A stretch of 64,000 bases of DNA from Warburgia ugandensis (GCA_035236585.1 CP141128.1:28053618-28117617), one strand, 5' to 3'; shown: positions 48,222-60,670, counted from the stretch's first letter. The notes: generated by a model from the letters alone, not told the origin. Numbers and translations: made by a program.

Positions 48222-49474
48222 TTAGGGCTGGTGGACGCTGTGCTAGGAAGATTGAGGACTGATCATCCTCCTTTTGAAATTGTATGTGAGGTAGATACTT
48301 GGCCGGAAGGGCTGAATTCAAGCTCATGAAATCATGGACAAGTGATGGCTTATAGCCACAGACTTGATTAGTTCTTGTCTGTTGCATAGAGGGTCCATTA
48401 TTTCCATATTCATATGAATATTGCAATAGAGTAGGTTTGGCACCTTGGTATTTCAGGTCTATATGTGTGTTTATTAAGACACATTGACTATATTGAAGCA
48501 TTACATGATTTAAATGCTTTTTGTCTATTAGTTTTGACGATGGTTCACTATTCAATTTTGAATGGGTATATTATGAGATAATGCATACCATGAGTTGTGG
48601 TGATCTTTTATATTTTATAAAATTCTTTGCAAAGGTTATTAGTGAAAGTTGATGATTGAATTGGTTTGGCATGGTAGTGATTTGTAAATCATGATTGTGA
48701 TTTTAGAGTTTATTATATTACTCATTTTGTGTCATATTCTATAAAACTACATTGCATGTGATGGTGTGCTCCTTTTTGGATTTAAAACTACATAAACTCA
48801 TGGTTTTTATGATGAAACTACCTACACAAGAACAAGCTTGCTGAGACATTGTAAATTGTTTACAATGTCTCAGGTCTAAAGAAATAGAATAGGGAAAAGG
48901 GAGCAGAAGATGTTGATAGAGATCTAAAGATAAGAACATGATAGGTATAACATATAGGTTTGCAATATAGTTCTAATTTGATAAACTGATGTGATGTGGA
49001 ATTATTATGACTTTGCTTTATTTACACATGGGTATGTAAATGGAGTTATGGTGATGTGGCTATGATTAGAGTGGTCTTGGGGTGTTGATTTTAGTTCTAG
49101 CCTTTTGGCGTTATAAAAATGTTTCTTTTTATTTAAATGTAAACAAACATGTGTGTGGATGTATTTTGGAGGGAGACAGAGTCTCCTTTGTTCATTTGAC
49201 ATATATATTGTGTTTATTAGATTGCATAATTGTATGCATTAAATGCACAAGGTCCAAAATACAAGGGAGACTGCCAAATTTTTGGTAGGAATATGATATT
49301 CATTTCCTTGAAAATCCTTGTACTTTTGAAAGAAAAAAATGACAATCAGGATTTTTAAGGTCTTCTCATGAAACTTGTTGTCCACTGTTTGGTTTCTATA
49401 TAGTTTTTCAAACTTAGGACCCCACAATTCCAAAAGATTTATGAAAAATTGTTAGAAAAACCTAGGATGTCACA
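48222..49474 (+). repeat. Element C 5' LTR, 3' portion only
   Basis: Homologous to the C 3' LTR from about 62912 onward: shared 'GGTGGA(C/T)GCTGTGCT' at the start, 'GGTTCTTGTCTGTTGCATAG' spelled the same in both, and the CTGAGACATTGTAAA palindrome. It ends CCTAGGATGTCACA and is followed by a PBS. The first ~1.66 kb of this LTR are absent, lost together with the left end of B2. No coding; small minus-strand frames here are incidental. Confidence 0.85.
48841..48873 (+). repeat. Perfect palindrome in element C LTR
   Basis: CTGAGACATTGTAAA, loop TTG, TTTACAATGTCTCAG: perfect 15-bp arms, about 600 bp before the LTR end. The 3' LTR copy at about 63665-63697 has accumulated mismatches. The sequence is nearly the same as in family B despite little other LTR similarity. 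Confidence 0.88.
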
Positions 49475-49476
49475 AT

Positions 49477-49488
49477 TGGTATCAGAGC
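49477..49488 (+). other. Element C primer-binding site (tRNA-iMet)
   Basis: TGGTATCAGAGC, two bases after the LTR end ...GGATGTCACA. It is followed by CATTTCTCTCCGTGGTGTGGGC, similar in wording to the segment after the TRIM's PBS. Confidence 0.9.
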
Positions 49489-51420
49489 CATTTCTCTCCG
49501 TGGTGTGGGCTAGCCGCTCGTTGTCTGTGAGGATGCAGATTCCCAAAGGAGTGAAGAGGGGGCCTTATGACCCTAAGTCTGACTTGTCCAAGGTGGACTC
49601 TTAGGGGGGATCTACTTGGGTGACCCTAAGAGTTAATCCCACATCACCTGGGGAGTGGGAGTCTTGTTAGTTATAATAGTTCTGAGGAACTCTCTTAGAG
49701 CCCAATCACTCCTTTCACAGCCAGTCCTACATGTCCAAAAGTCATTTGTAGTCAATTAGGTAAGAATGAGTTGTCTAAATACTAGTTATATGAATAACTC
49801 GAATGGACAATTTGATGAATGAAAAAAACAGATGTAAACCACGAGGGTTGGCAAGTTCTTAGAAGACAATAAATTTTTAATCTTGGTATGAGTAAGAAGA
49901 GTACTCTTACAATATTAGTAGAGTTTTTAGAGTAAGGAACAATACTATGAAAGTATAAAATCAATATTTTAAGTGAAAACTTTGTAAGTTGATAAATCTA
50001 TTCGCATGGGAAATGCTTTGAGGATTCAAGTTTCAATTTTGATGATGTGTATAAACTTTTGAAGATTATGATAACTATTGTACAATAATATTATGATTGT
50101 AATAGAAAAGAGAGCAAAAATTAGTCATGATGGAAGAGAACTCATGGAAATTTAAAGAATTACAACATTGGTTTGTACATATAGTAGATATGTTCAATGG
50201 ATTAAATTTTAGTATTATGAAAATTAGTGGTAGTTTGACCTACTTGTGTAAATGAATTATCTATCAAAAGGAAGAAAATGAGTTATTCCTTACATAGATA
50301 GAAATATTGATAGCTAGTTATCATTGAGAAGTAAATACATATGTAATGATTCTTGGGAGTTCTAATTATGACTTGGAGGGGCATGATGCTTAGAGGGTAT
50401 AATAATGTTTTATAAGGATGATTACTAAATGATGAGAAAGATCAGTAGATGAGTGGACATTGAAGCATGAATATAGAAAACTCAATTTGTAGAAACTTTT
50501 GAAAAGACTTAACAACTATTGTAATAACAATAGTATGAGAATAATGATGAAGGATCAAAAATGATTAAAATTAATAAGAACTCGGGAAATTTTAGAGAAG
50601 TATTGTATTAATATAAACTTGAAGTGGATTTATTTGACGAACAAATTGTAGTATGGTGAAAATCTGATGAAATAAGATCCTGATGTTTTATGGATGAATT
50701 TTCTGAGCTATGAGATGAAAATTAATGAGTTCTTGTGCATACAAAAATATTGATGGCTAGACATTAGTGAGAAGTGAATGTTTATGAATTATTCTAGGTT
50801 TTTTAATTATGAATTATATTGCATATTTCTTGGGGGACATAGTAACTACTTTATAAGAATAATTATTAAATAGTGATGATCACATGATGAATCAACTAGG
50901 GAGAAAGACAGTTGAAGTGAATGGAGTAAGATGGAATTGATTAGAATTGATTTACATTCAACACTAATAGTGATGATATTGTGGTTTCCAATAATTAAGG
51001 AAGGTTATTATGAAAGATTAGTGTCATTGGATGGAAATGGACAGAGTTACAATTGGTTTTGACTGATATGACCATGAAACAATTCATTAGTTAAAGGAAA
51101 TGAGATGCTGGAAGTGAGGACACTGAAAGTGTAATTATGAGGATTCTAATGATGGTCATTTGAGAGGACATGTTCCTCTATTGGTGAGACTTTTATCAAG
51201 AAGGCTCTTGGGAAGACTGGTAATGATTAGTATCTTTACCTGATGAGTAGATGGTGATATAGAGAGAGTCAAGTACTTTAAAGCAAAGAGATCAGATAGT
51301 TCAACAAGATTTGAATTGGTTTAGGACTCAAAGAGGTGCATTACTTGCAAGGGCAGACACTTGGATAATTATGTCTTAGAGTTGGTAGACCGCAACAACA
51401 GCTGCAATATTATTAGCAGC
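49489..51420 (+). pseudogene. Element C leader and decayed gag
   Basis: 49489-49760 is a leader that includes a ~75-bp piece resembling the TRIM LTR (49627-49705: GAGTTAATCCCACATCACCTGGGGAG..., compare 17835 onward). From about 49760 to 51420 the sequence is AT-rich with no frame longer than about 60 codons. By position it should be gag, but only its zinc knuckle just downstream is recognisable. Short frames on the minus strand are not credible genes. Confidence 0.5.
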
Positions 51421-51439
51421 AGCATTATATTGAGAATTC

Positions 51440-51888
51440 TTTAGATGCTTTGAATGTGGAGAGTCAAGGTATTTCTTTATAGACTATCCCAGATAACAGC
51501 GAGTTAGACTAATTGACACTGGAAGTAGGGTAGAGATGGCCCCACATTAGCAGTGATGAGTTTCTACCATTAATTGGAGACAAGTACATGCCTCAAATTG
51601 GGTAATGGGACAAATATTTTTTTGATTATTGGTGAGCATTGTTAGGATCCTCCTTGATCTAGGATCTAGTTATTCTTGCAGTTTATGTGTTGGTGTCCTA
51701 GTGAATATACCTATGCATATATAACACTCTCTAGGATTGGATGTTATGACATTGATGAAAGAGTAATGGAAACTTGTAAGTATGTCCAGGGGCTATTGGC
51801 AGAGATAATGAATGAGAGGATGGATGTTGATCTCATCTTACTCGATATGATTGATTATAATATTATCCTTGGGATAGATTCTATTTAA
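51440..51888 (+). pseudogene. Element C gag zinc knuckle and retropepsin remnant
   Basis: At 51440-51495 the translation reads FRCFECGESRYFFIDYP. This is a CCHC knuckle of the CFxCGxxGHxxxxCP type with the His and last Cys replaced. At about 51645-51690 is 'ILLDLGSSYS', the retropepsin active-site motif (family: LxDSGSSxS). At 51780-51888 'VDLILLDMIDYNIILGIDSI' matches the C-terminal flap/ILG region of gypsy proteases (family: DxIVLDMxxYDVILGMDWL), read in one open frame from 51676. In the intact family this region releases capsid and pol proteins. Here the stop after IDSI and the lost knuckle residues make it dead. Confidence 0.85.
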
Positions 51889-52049
51889 TTGGAGATAGTT
51901 GATTTCTATGAGAAGAAGGTTACTTATAGCATACCTAGACAGCTATTGACCTTGCTTGTGTAAGAAGAGGCATCACTGAGGTTTGTGTTATTTCTGCCTT
52001 AAAGGCAATGAGGTACTTTCTTGAGGTGCAAAGTCCTTGTTAGTGTGAC

Positions 52050-52840
52050 AATGGATGATCAAGAAGGGCCACAAATTGAGCATAAAGATGACATGCAAGA
52101 GTTCACAATCTTACCTAAGAAGTTTTCTTCATGATTTTTGCTACAAGAGATTGATTTTAATGTTGATTTGGCATCAAGTCATTATTTACCCAGAACACCA
52201 TATGGGATGGCCCCAATTGAATTGGCAAAGTTTCAATTATATGAGCTTTTGATAAGGGTTTTAACAGACCTAGTGGGTCTTCATAAAGTGCATTAGTCTT
52301 CTTCCTGAGAAGAGAGATAAATTCTTATTACTATGCATAGATTATCGATGGTTTGATAGAACCACAAAGGAGAACCGATATTCTCTATCATGTATTGATG
52401 ATCAACTTGATCAACTCTAGATGATGCATAGTATTTTTGGATATTGATTTGAGGTCTGTTTATTACTAGTCGAAGATTGTGAGAAAGATGTCTTTAAGAT
52501 GATTTTGAGAACCTGTTATGATTATAACAAGTTCTGAGGTGATATCAATTAATGGAACCAATACACTGATAGTATGTATGGATAAAATGGGTTAAAATTT
52601 CAAATGTTATTGGGATGAGTATCTTAAAGACTCATCTCTTATTGTGGCTTTGTGGAAGTATGAGCTATGGTTGAAGAAGGTGAATTTCCTTGACCAAAAT
52701 GCCTCTATTGATAGGCAGGATATTTATTGAGACTGTGATGGGTTGGGACTAGCCCAAATTGATGATTAACGTTGATAATTTCCTTAGTCTAGTGAACTAC
52801 TATCACTGGGTTTTCTAAGATAGCAATGATATGGAAGTTG
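52050..52840 (+). pseudogene. Element C reverse transcriptase remnant
   Basis: 52145-52260 reads 'REIDFNVDLASSHYLPRTPY' then 'GMAPIELAKFQLYELL', the N-terminal RT boundary (family: IDLxPGTxPISxxPYRMAPxELxELKxQLxELL). At about 52310-52360 'ERDKFLLLCIDYRW' matches the KKDGSMRLCIDYR block. At 52365-52420 'TKENRYSLSCIDDQLDQL' matches NRYPLPRIDDLFDQL. Near 52770-52815 'NFLSLVNYYHWVF' matches the thumb motif FLGLxNYYRRF. The palm with the catalytic Asp pair is too scrambled to read. Several frameshifts and stops. The order and spacing leave no doubt of the family. Confidence 0.85.
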
Positions 52841-52939
52841 TTTTTATATTACATATATATACTTGATTTCTCACTAGATGAGAGTTACGATAGTAATGTG
52901 TGGTTTGAATGACATTGTTTCTTATAAAATCAGAATTTC

Positions 52940-53054
52940 GTCTATACTTGTGAGTAGCCAAAGAGGGTGGTCAAAGAGGGCAGCCAATGAGGGTGGGTAC
53001 CAAGGGCATTGGTAGGCTTCTAAGTGGTTAGCTTCTAGGTGACAGGCTTCTAGG
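52940..53054 (+). repeat. TRIM-like scraps with repeated GGCTTCTA words
   Basis: GGTAGGCTTCTAAGTGG, TTAGCTTCTAGGTGA and CAGGCTTCTAGGTG follow one another at 53012-53056, and 'AAGAGGGCAGCCAATGAGGG' precedes them. The TRIM at 17448 has the same TGGTAGGCTTCTA at its LTR start and a similar GGCCAATGAGGGCAGGCC just before its second LTR. This looks like a rearranged TRIM end, into which B3 later inserted (target CTAGG). Confidence 0.55.
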
Positions 53055-53459
53055 TGTGACGACCTGGGTTTTTGTAACACGTTTTGTAATGTATTTTGAA
53101 AGGTAGGGCCCTTAAGAGTGTAAAAAATTTTCGCAAAACAAAGTAATGGAAATTCTTTTCTTTAGAACTTGTTTTGAAAACCCAAGTCACCACTTCATAC
53201 ATAACATAAGTACAATTTCTGTACAAAATAAAATTCTATTGAAGGAATATACTTTTATTAAACTCTAGGATCCATCCAGTGGTTCACAGTACAGCCAAAT
53301 CTAGTACAATACTTGTCCAAATTACATAATCTAAAACTCAAGCTCACCATACAATAAAACTCTCAACAAAGAAAAATACATGTCTTCAAGGGTATACCTT
53401 GAAGATTATTCTCTTCAAGTCTTGTATAGTCTTCAGCTCCTAACTCTCCTTCCTTGTAT

Positions 53460-53490
53460 CTGAGATATTGCAACAAGTACAATATCTCAG
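53460..53490 (-). repeat. Palindrome in B3 LTR
   Basis: CTGAGATATTG ... CAATATCTCAG, perfect 11-bp arms around a 9-base loop. The inner part differs from B1 while the outer arms are the same. Confidence 0.8.
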
Positions 53491-55124
53491 CAAGCAATGC
53501 TTGGTATGGGATTCAAGAAACATAATAATTGACAAGGTAATTCCAATACTTCATAATCTCATTATCCTTAAACATACTCTTTACTTTGTAAGTCATGTAT
53601 ATCTATATACATACATACCCTTCATGGGTAAACCAGTTAAATTTGTGAAAGTAGTCAAATATCATTCCCAACTAAGCTGATCAATTCTCTTCATTTTGAG
53701 AATTTAGTATTATAGCTAATCTTATATTGGGAATTTCCCTTCTTGGGAATTATTGGTAATATACAATTACCTAGCATTTCATTATGCTACAACATAAGGC
53801 ATTTCACTATGCCTATTCTCATATGCATCATAGTACAAAATAATCAGAAAGGTTGTTATGCTGCAGTCTGATCCGTACTAGCTCGCTCGGATAACTGCCC
53901 TGTTCACCACTGATACCACGGTGGAAAATATTATGTCACTGCCAGTATGGGAGGGCAAGACTTTCACAGTGGTGGCCTTCCCATAATTGCCACCACCTGA
54001 CTTTTAGCCTCTCATTGGGCAAGGTATCATCATATCATCAAATTTCAAGGAGCGGGTGGCCAAACCCTCATAACTCCTCTAGCAATAGCATCCCCCTAGG
54101 CTTATGCCTATTAAAACAAACTTACAAGCTTCCAAGCTTGTATGTAAAATAGATTTCATATATATCAGACTATATATCTGTTTACTTAGGGTTGAAATAT
54201 TTTCTAGTTCCCTATTCACTTATAGTTTAGTCCTTAACCATCTTATATGTGTTTGGTTTGGATCATAAGGTTTTCAAGAGATTTAATACAAGTATTAACA
54301 TTACTCTTGTCAACATAAGATCATGAGTACAATCATTTATATCTCATGTAAATGCATTCATCAAATCCTCCTACCTTTAAGGATTGCTCTGTTTTCCCTA
54401 ATCTTCCATGATCCTGACTGATGTATGTAATCTATACATCCATACATATTGTCAATATATAAATTATGAACAATTCTATTGATCACTAGATCTAATGTTT
54501 AGAATGATCTTTAGATCATTCATATTAAAGAATTTTTTATTTTTTTCTATCTCTAAGTCTTTGTATGTCCATCTCCTTGATCTTGATCTTTCATAGTTCC
54601 ATCGATTGACAATCTACACATGTTGATAAAGATCAAGGTCCAAGATCTTGGATCATCTAGTTCTTCTTTGATCTAAGTTCAGTTATTGGATCATCCCTAT
54701 GGAGGATGATCTTGGTTTTCTTCCTTGAATCATCCTTGATCAAGGGTTTGGATTATCTAATCTAATGAATTATAACAAGCATACTAATAAACATGCATAC
54801 TAAGTACAATATAGTATTCTTATTCTTATTGTTCTTGATCATCCAAGATCTAATGGATCTTGTTTGATCATCCTTATCTTACTTACTATTTTTATTAAGG
54901 TTAGGTAATTTACTAACCTTTTATGCTTTATTATTATTATTCAACCAGTTAATGTGCTGGTTGAAGGTAACTTATTCAAGCCTAAATCTAGACTGCTCCT
55001 CTTATTTCCAATTGGCTAAGGCTTACTAGCTGAATGGGTGAACACAAAGTGGTTACTTCAATCCTCATGTAAGGAGGCGTTTAGACCTCATAAACGTCAA
55101 CGGAAGGTAGGGGAAGAGCGAGGC

Positions 55125-57884
55125 TGTAATACCCGAACAATTTATGCTATTTTTAACAAAAATTGAACATTCTATAGGAAATGAACTGAGTTAAATGTTT
55201 CACTTTATTTAAAATAGTAAACAAAGGAATTTGTGAGGAAACTTGGTATCATTAGATTCTACTCGAGAAATGGAATCCAATGCCTCAAAGAACGCCAAAA
55301 ATGGAGTTCGTATGAAGAAGTTACGGCCGTTTAAAGATTAGGGGTATTTTTGTAAATTAGACAGAAAACGAAAAAGAACGAAAAACACAGGGGGCCATTT
55401 TGATAACGGCACCCCCTGTCGTCTTCGACCTCCAGATTCCTCCAGAAACCCTTTTCTCCCGATTTCTCTAGAACACACCAGGGGAAATGGCGGCACTGCC
55501 ATTGAGGGGCACCGCCTTCTCCCCTCTATAAAAGCCCCATCTCCCCCCTCACGAAAACATGATTTTCCAGCCATTTTGAGACTGGGGTTTTAGGAAAAAT
55601 CGGAAACCCGTCTCAAGCCAGTCCTCCCTGAGTTTTTCGGCAACGGCCAGGCCCAAGTCAGGCTGGCCATTCCTTTACCCGTCTCCCCATTCCCCTTTCT
55701 TCTCTTTTCCAGTCTTGACAATGTGGTTGTTACCTTCATCGAGTTTTCCGGCGACAGAGGGTTTCAGAACCAGAATGAGGGTTCTACCATTGGCAATAAG
55801 AGCTCCAAGGCTACCCAGGTAAGCCAGCTTTCCCTCACTCTTGGGTTCTTCTCCCTTTCAGGCTAGATCCGTGCTCGATCTAGCATTTCCAACAGGTTTT
55901 CCAGCCAGATTTCCTGGCCGAAAAATGCTCCAAGCTAGTTCCAGCCGGCCCTGCACGAACAAGGCATCCCAGGGATGCCATGCTCCACGTATGCCTGGGA
56001 TAGGGTCCCTGGGCTGGGTTCCAGGCATAAGATAGTGCGTACACTGTCCCAGGTGCAGCCTTCGGGTGCGCGCGGGACATGGGGCATAGGTCCTGGCTCA
56101 ACTAGGATGCACGTGGTGCCCTGGGAGCTGAGACGCGTTATGCTACACCAAAGGTGTGTTCGTACGAAGCCATCTAGGATGCGCGTCATAGCGCGTCGCT
56201 TGAGCATGCATGTCCGCATGCAAAACGCGGTTCCTGGCACGGCCTTTGGGCGCGCACTTACATGAGGCGGTTACGGTTCAACCAGGATACACGGGTGTCC
56301 TAGGAACTAGGATACATGGGTGTCCTAGGAACTAGGCCACGTGGACCTAATGAGACTTTAAAGTTAGGATCAAAGGACAATTTACAGAGTTTAACTATTG
56401 AATAGTAGATCTATATCATAGGATCTAGCCTGACAAAGAATTAGGCAAGGACCATGGACCCTAAAAGGCAGATTTAATGATCTAATGTTTAAATAAAATG
56501 AAATTGATAAGGACTCCTTGTATTCATTCATACCCAGGAGTTTATATATGAGACCCAGGGATGGGTTGAGTGATAAAGGACGCGACTCCAGGAGATTTTG
56601 AGGTAGGTGCTCTATCGCTACTAGACTTTTAAAAAGAGCCATGATTGTTTTGAATGCATATTTTAAGTATAAGTTATATGACTTGTTTAGCATGACTTAA
56701 TCTTATAAACGAATTCAGCATCCATATGACAAATGCATTATGCTTAGACATGTTTAGCAAGCAATTGCATATATTGCATGATTTGTGAGCATTGAGTTCT
56801 TGAAAAATTGCATATCCTTGAGGGTTACCAAAAGACGCTGGAGTGCCCAAAAGAAGCTGGGTAGGCAGTTGTGAGGGACCCAAAGAGGACAGGTTTTGAA
56901 ATAAAGGTTTTTGCTTGTTTGATCGTATATGATTTGGGCTAGTAAGCTCGTGGGCGCTATGTCGAGAGGTCTGGGTTAGCCACCCAACCTCTACCACTAT
57001 TAGGTGGAATGGGTACCACGCCCAAAAAGGGCATGTCCCTACGTCGACTGCATGTGGTACAGGGGGCTACCACTGGTGTCACGGCACTAGGTCGATGTGT
57101 CATATGCCCCATGGAGGCTATGACACTGTGTCCCTAGGTACCTGGGGACCACACAGTGGCGAGGTCGTAGGCATAGTTGGGCCCTATGGTTTGAGGATTT
57201 ACTTGCACTGCATATGGCATGACATGAGGTTGGTCGACCATACCATATATCCATGAGTTGGATTCAGTGGAGCATCTTATGCATATCATTATGTTTATGA
57301 TATATATGATACTTTTGACTTGGATTATGTGATTTCTTTAAGTCATTAGTATTCCAATTCGACAATGGTTTTTAATCTCGATATTGAACATGAGTGTTCA
57401 AACATGCACATGTTTTGAAGGAGCATATGATTTTAAACATAGCATGCATTGTAAAACTAGTAGTGATAGACTCCTACTGAGTATAGTATATACTCACCCT
57501 ATCCTTAACACTTTTCAGGATAGTTCCATTCACGAGTAAAGGACACCTATGTTAGTGCTACAAGCAAGAAAAATCAAAAGGAGACAATTATACATGTAAG
57601 TAAACACTCTACCCTTTGGATATGTATTTGCATTTAATTACAGTTGAAATTTGTGAGTGTATTTGGATAGACCTGGGAAAACATTTATGATTTCTGAAGT
57701 TTTTCAAAAAACTACTTTGGTTGTTGTGAAAGCAAATGACACTTGGAGTTTTCAAAATGAGTTTAAAACTAAAGATTTTCTGCTGCATTGCATGGTTTTT
57801 ATAAAATGATTTTCAAATCGGGATCCCACCTTAGGAATTTAGATTTTTCATTTAAAAATGCATGAGAAAACCCGGGTCATCACA
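55125..57884 (+). mobile_element. Family-A solo LTR A4 (2,760 bp) inside B3
   Basis: Ends are TGTAATACCCGAAC and CCCGGGTCATCACA. The flanks GAGGC (55120-55124) and TAGGC (57885-57889) give a 5-bp duplication with one mismatch. The B sequence on the two sides joins as in B1 near 28490 (..AAGCACTTGGCTCTTG). It contains a TATA box (55527-55534), donor (55819), acceptor (AG at 57517-57518), second donor (57596) and palindrome (57478-57496), all as in A1. The GC-rich leader at about 55600-56350 carries non-genic frames (55841-56265). Confidence 0.92.
55527..55534 (+). promoter_or_regulatory. TATA box of A4 LTR
   Basis: TATAAAAG in CCCCTCTATAAAAGCCCC, about 400 bp into the LTR, matching A1. Confidence 0.6.
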
Positions 57885-59170
57885 TAGGCTCTATTAGATA
57901 ACCCTCTTAACCACTATGTTCATCATTCACTAGAATGACCATAGCTCAACCTTTCATAAGGTTCCTATAAGCATGCTTACCCTAAATACTCTTTCTAATG
58001 GATTTTAATTAAGTCCATGAATATTTATAATCTCATTCATGGGGTTTATTATTCTTTTCCTAGTTTGGGCCAAGGATTTGATAATCCTTACGTTGTCCTA
58101 CTAATTATAGCCCTTACTAATTAAGTCCAAAGTACTCCATTCTTATTTGTGTCATGAAACTCTACTTTCTCATTAGATTACATTTTTGATGTTTTATGCT
58201 CTTTATCTCATAACAAGTAGATCTACTAATAACATTTAACCATAAATGAATTATAAATTCAAAGCATAAAACTACATAATTTAACATTTAATGATAATGA
58301 GGCAAGGAACTTAAATTTACTCTAACATGATTTCCAACTAATATACCTTAATAACTCAATTTAAACTAACATGGACTTAAGGTATAATCTCATACTATAG
58401 TATAAACTTATATGAAATTCTAGCATGGTTCTAAGTTAGAATGGCATGAAATCATACTAAAGTGCCCCTAAGATAATTAAATCTAGCACCTTATGATAAC
58501 AATGAAATCACATATCATGCTAAAGTCTAAATGTTATACTAGCATGCTTTATAACATAATCATATTTAAAATGCTATTATATAAAATAAAACTAATTACA
58601 TTAACATTTTTAGAAACGATCCAACCATTAGATCTTAGATTTTTTCCTTTGATTAAGGATTTTAGTTATATTTAGGGAATTTTCTTTATTAAGGTCAAAA
58701 GATCATATTGATCTATTTTTTTCATAATCCATCCATGATTTCCTTGGATTTCATCATATCAACATTCATTCTATCCATCCCAAGGATCTGATCACACTTT
58801 ACCTCATTGATCAAGTGGGTCCCTTTGTATTTTTAGGGTTTTTCTACCATAATGGGTAAATCCCTTAATATATCTCATATATATCCAAATAAACCATAGA
58901 TCTCACTTTATTTCAATAGTATATCATTAGTAAAACATATTTTCAAAATCTGATCATCTCAGATCTTGAAGATCTAGGTAATTGGAAACTTGTTTCTTTA
59001 ATACAAAAAGTTTTACTAAATATTATGTCCATTTTATCATTTCATCAGAAAATAGAGGTTTCAAGCTTTTCATAGCTTCTTTCCGATCTGAATTTGGAGT
59101 TCAGATGGCTCTGGAATTGAATCTAGAAGTTCACGGTCGTTCCTACGGCTTAGATTTGATCTGGGCCCAA

Positions 59171-59505
59171 GGAACGGATGGCCCAGATCTTTCGGGCGAA
59201 AAAGCAAGCCGAGCGGAACACGCTTGGTTCGTCGGGCTCGTCCTCTGAAATGAATTGAGGAATCGCCCTCATGGGGCGTCCACAGATGTGGACGGGACGA
59301 GTGGGACTCTCATCGTCTGCGCGCCCGTAAAGGGGACTCTCATCTAGCGTGTTTGCTCGTGGGTTTGATGGATGTGCCATCGTCTCGCTTGGGACAACTT
59401 CCCACGCACAGCGTCATGCCATTTCCGACGGTGCATCACATGTGTGTCTTGGGCGCTATTAGATCCAAAGATCGGACAGTCCATTCTGGACCGTCCAATC
59501 AATCC
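59171..59505. other. GC-rich segment present in B3 but not in B1 or B2
   Basis: B1 near 29757 and B2 near 36550 go almost directly from the 'TTTGAT(C/A)TGGGCC' region to the 'TCTCTCAATTGAGGG' region. B3 has about 330 bases between them with words such as CGGGCGAAAAAGC, GGGGCGTCCACAGATGTGG and GCGCGCCCGTAAAGG. It holds two GGACTCTCATC words. No recognisable gene; an 88-residue frame ends inside it. It may be an insertion in B3 or a segment lost from B1 and B2. Confidence 0.5.
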
Positions 59506-60670
59506 TATCTCAATTGAGGGCCCAAAACGTCTCTGATCATTGTGAAAATTCTACCCTAGGGGTTTTGGACCCTTCTGGATCGATTGGTGTAGTCAGAATT
59601 TTTATTTAAGCACTCAATCATCCTAAATTAAGGGTTCTGGTGTTTACTTTATTTTTACCTTTTTATTACCAAAATAAATTACAATAAACTGAAAATTACA
59701 TAAAACAATATTAAACATCTATATAAAGTATTTTCACCTACCTGATTCGAGAAAAAACCTTGGTTATATGCCCAATTTAAAAAGAATACCTTATTGATGA
59801 AGATATGGCCCAAGATCCACCTTTCTTGCAAATTTTCGTTGTTTGAACCGTTGGATCTTGAAATTATTTTGGGGGTTTTGTATAATAGATATGTTGGGAA
59901 GTTTTGGACGGTGAAATTGATGAAATTAGATCTGGAACAGAGTGCCTAATTGATTTTAGGTCTCTTGTTCCAATCTAAAAAGAAAAAGAAATTGAAAAGA
60001 GAGATATCTTTTGGAAATTTTGGGTTTTTGGGGAGGGATCTAGGTCTAATTTTTCAGGGAGAGTGAAGAAATTTCATGAGCATTTTTGGAGGGATTTTGG
60101 GGTTGTATTTATAGGCATTTTGGTCTTTTTTTCATGATTATAATATTTAATTTTTTATTATTAAATGGCATGAAAGTCTTCCATGCTCCATTTTTTCTTC
60201 CCCATGCCCCATTTTTCTTTCCAAAGACCAGCTGATGTTTGTTGACCCATGAATTCATGTGGGCTGCTCATAAGATTCATTTTTGGGTCCCTTGTGGGCC
60301 CCACATGGTGTAAAAAGACTGTTTTCCCATTTATGTATAAAATTTTGGGTTTTATTCCCATGATCTCATATTTGAGTGTACTTAGTGGCGTTGGATTTGT
60401 ATTTCTCAGTACATTCTAAATTTTGATGTCTCATATTTTGATTTTTGGGATGAACTTAAGGATTTTCATCTGAATTCAGAATTTATCGTGCTTACAGTCA
60501 TTTTGAAGGGTTTACTAAGTTTAATTTCAATTTTACATGTCTTATTATTTGATTATACTTTTATAAAAAGTATATTCTAAATAGCCCTGATATTTCAGCA
60601 CGAAATATTTGAAACTCAAACTTTATTGATTTTCTCAATCAATTACAAAAATTGGGGTTATTACACTAGG

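Larger units (their letters stand above)
53055..60665 (-). mobile_element. Family-B solo LTR B3, TSD CTAGG, split by A4
   Basis: Plus-strand ends are TGTGACGACCTGGG and GGGTTATTACA, flanked by a perfect CTAGG duplication (53050-53054, 60666-60670). With the A4 insertion removed it is about 4.85 kb. Compared with B1 it has a ~330-bp GC-rich extra segment (59171-59505) and a locally expanded GATC-rich stretch (about 54480-54860). The palindrome (53460-53490) and the terminal stem-loop are kept. No coding capacity is recognisable. Confidence 0.9.

Noticed and set aside
59150-59380. 76-residue minus-strand frame in GC-rich DNA
   Set aside because: It falls in the GC-rich block of B3, has no recognisable domain, and has an overlapping frame on the other strand.
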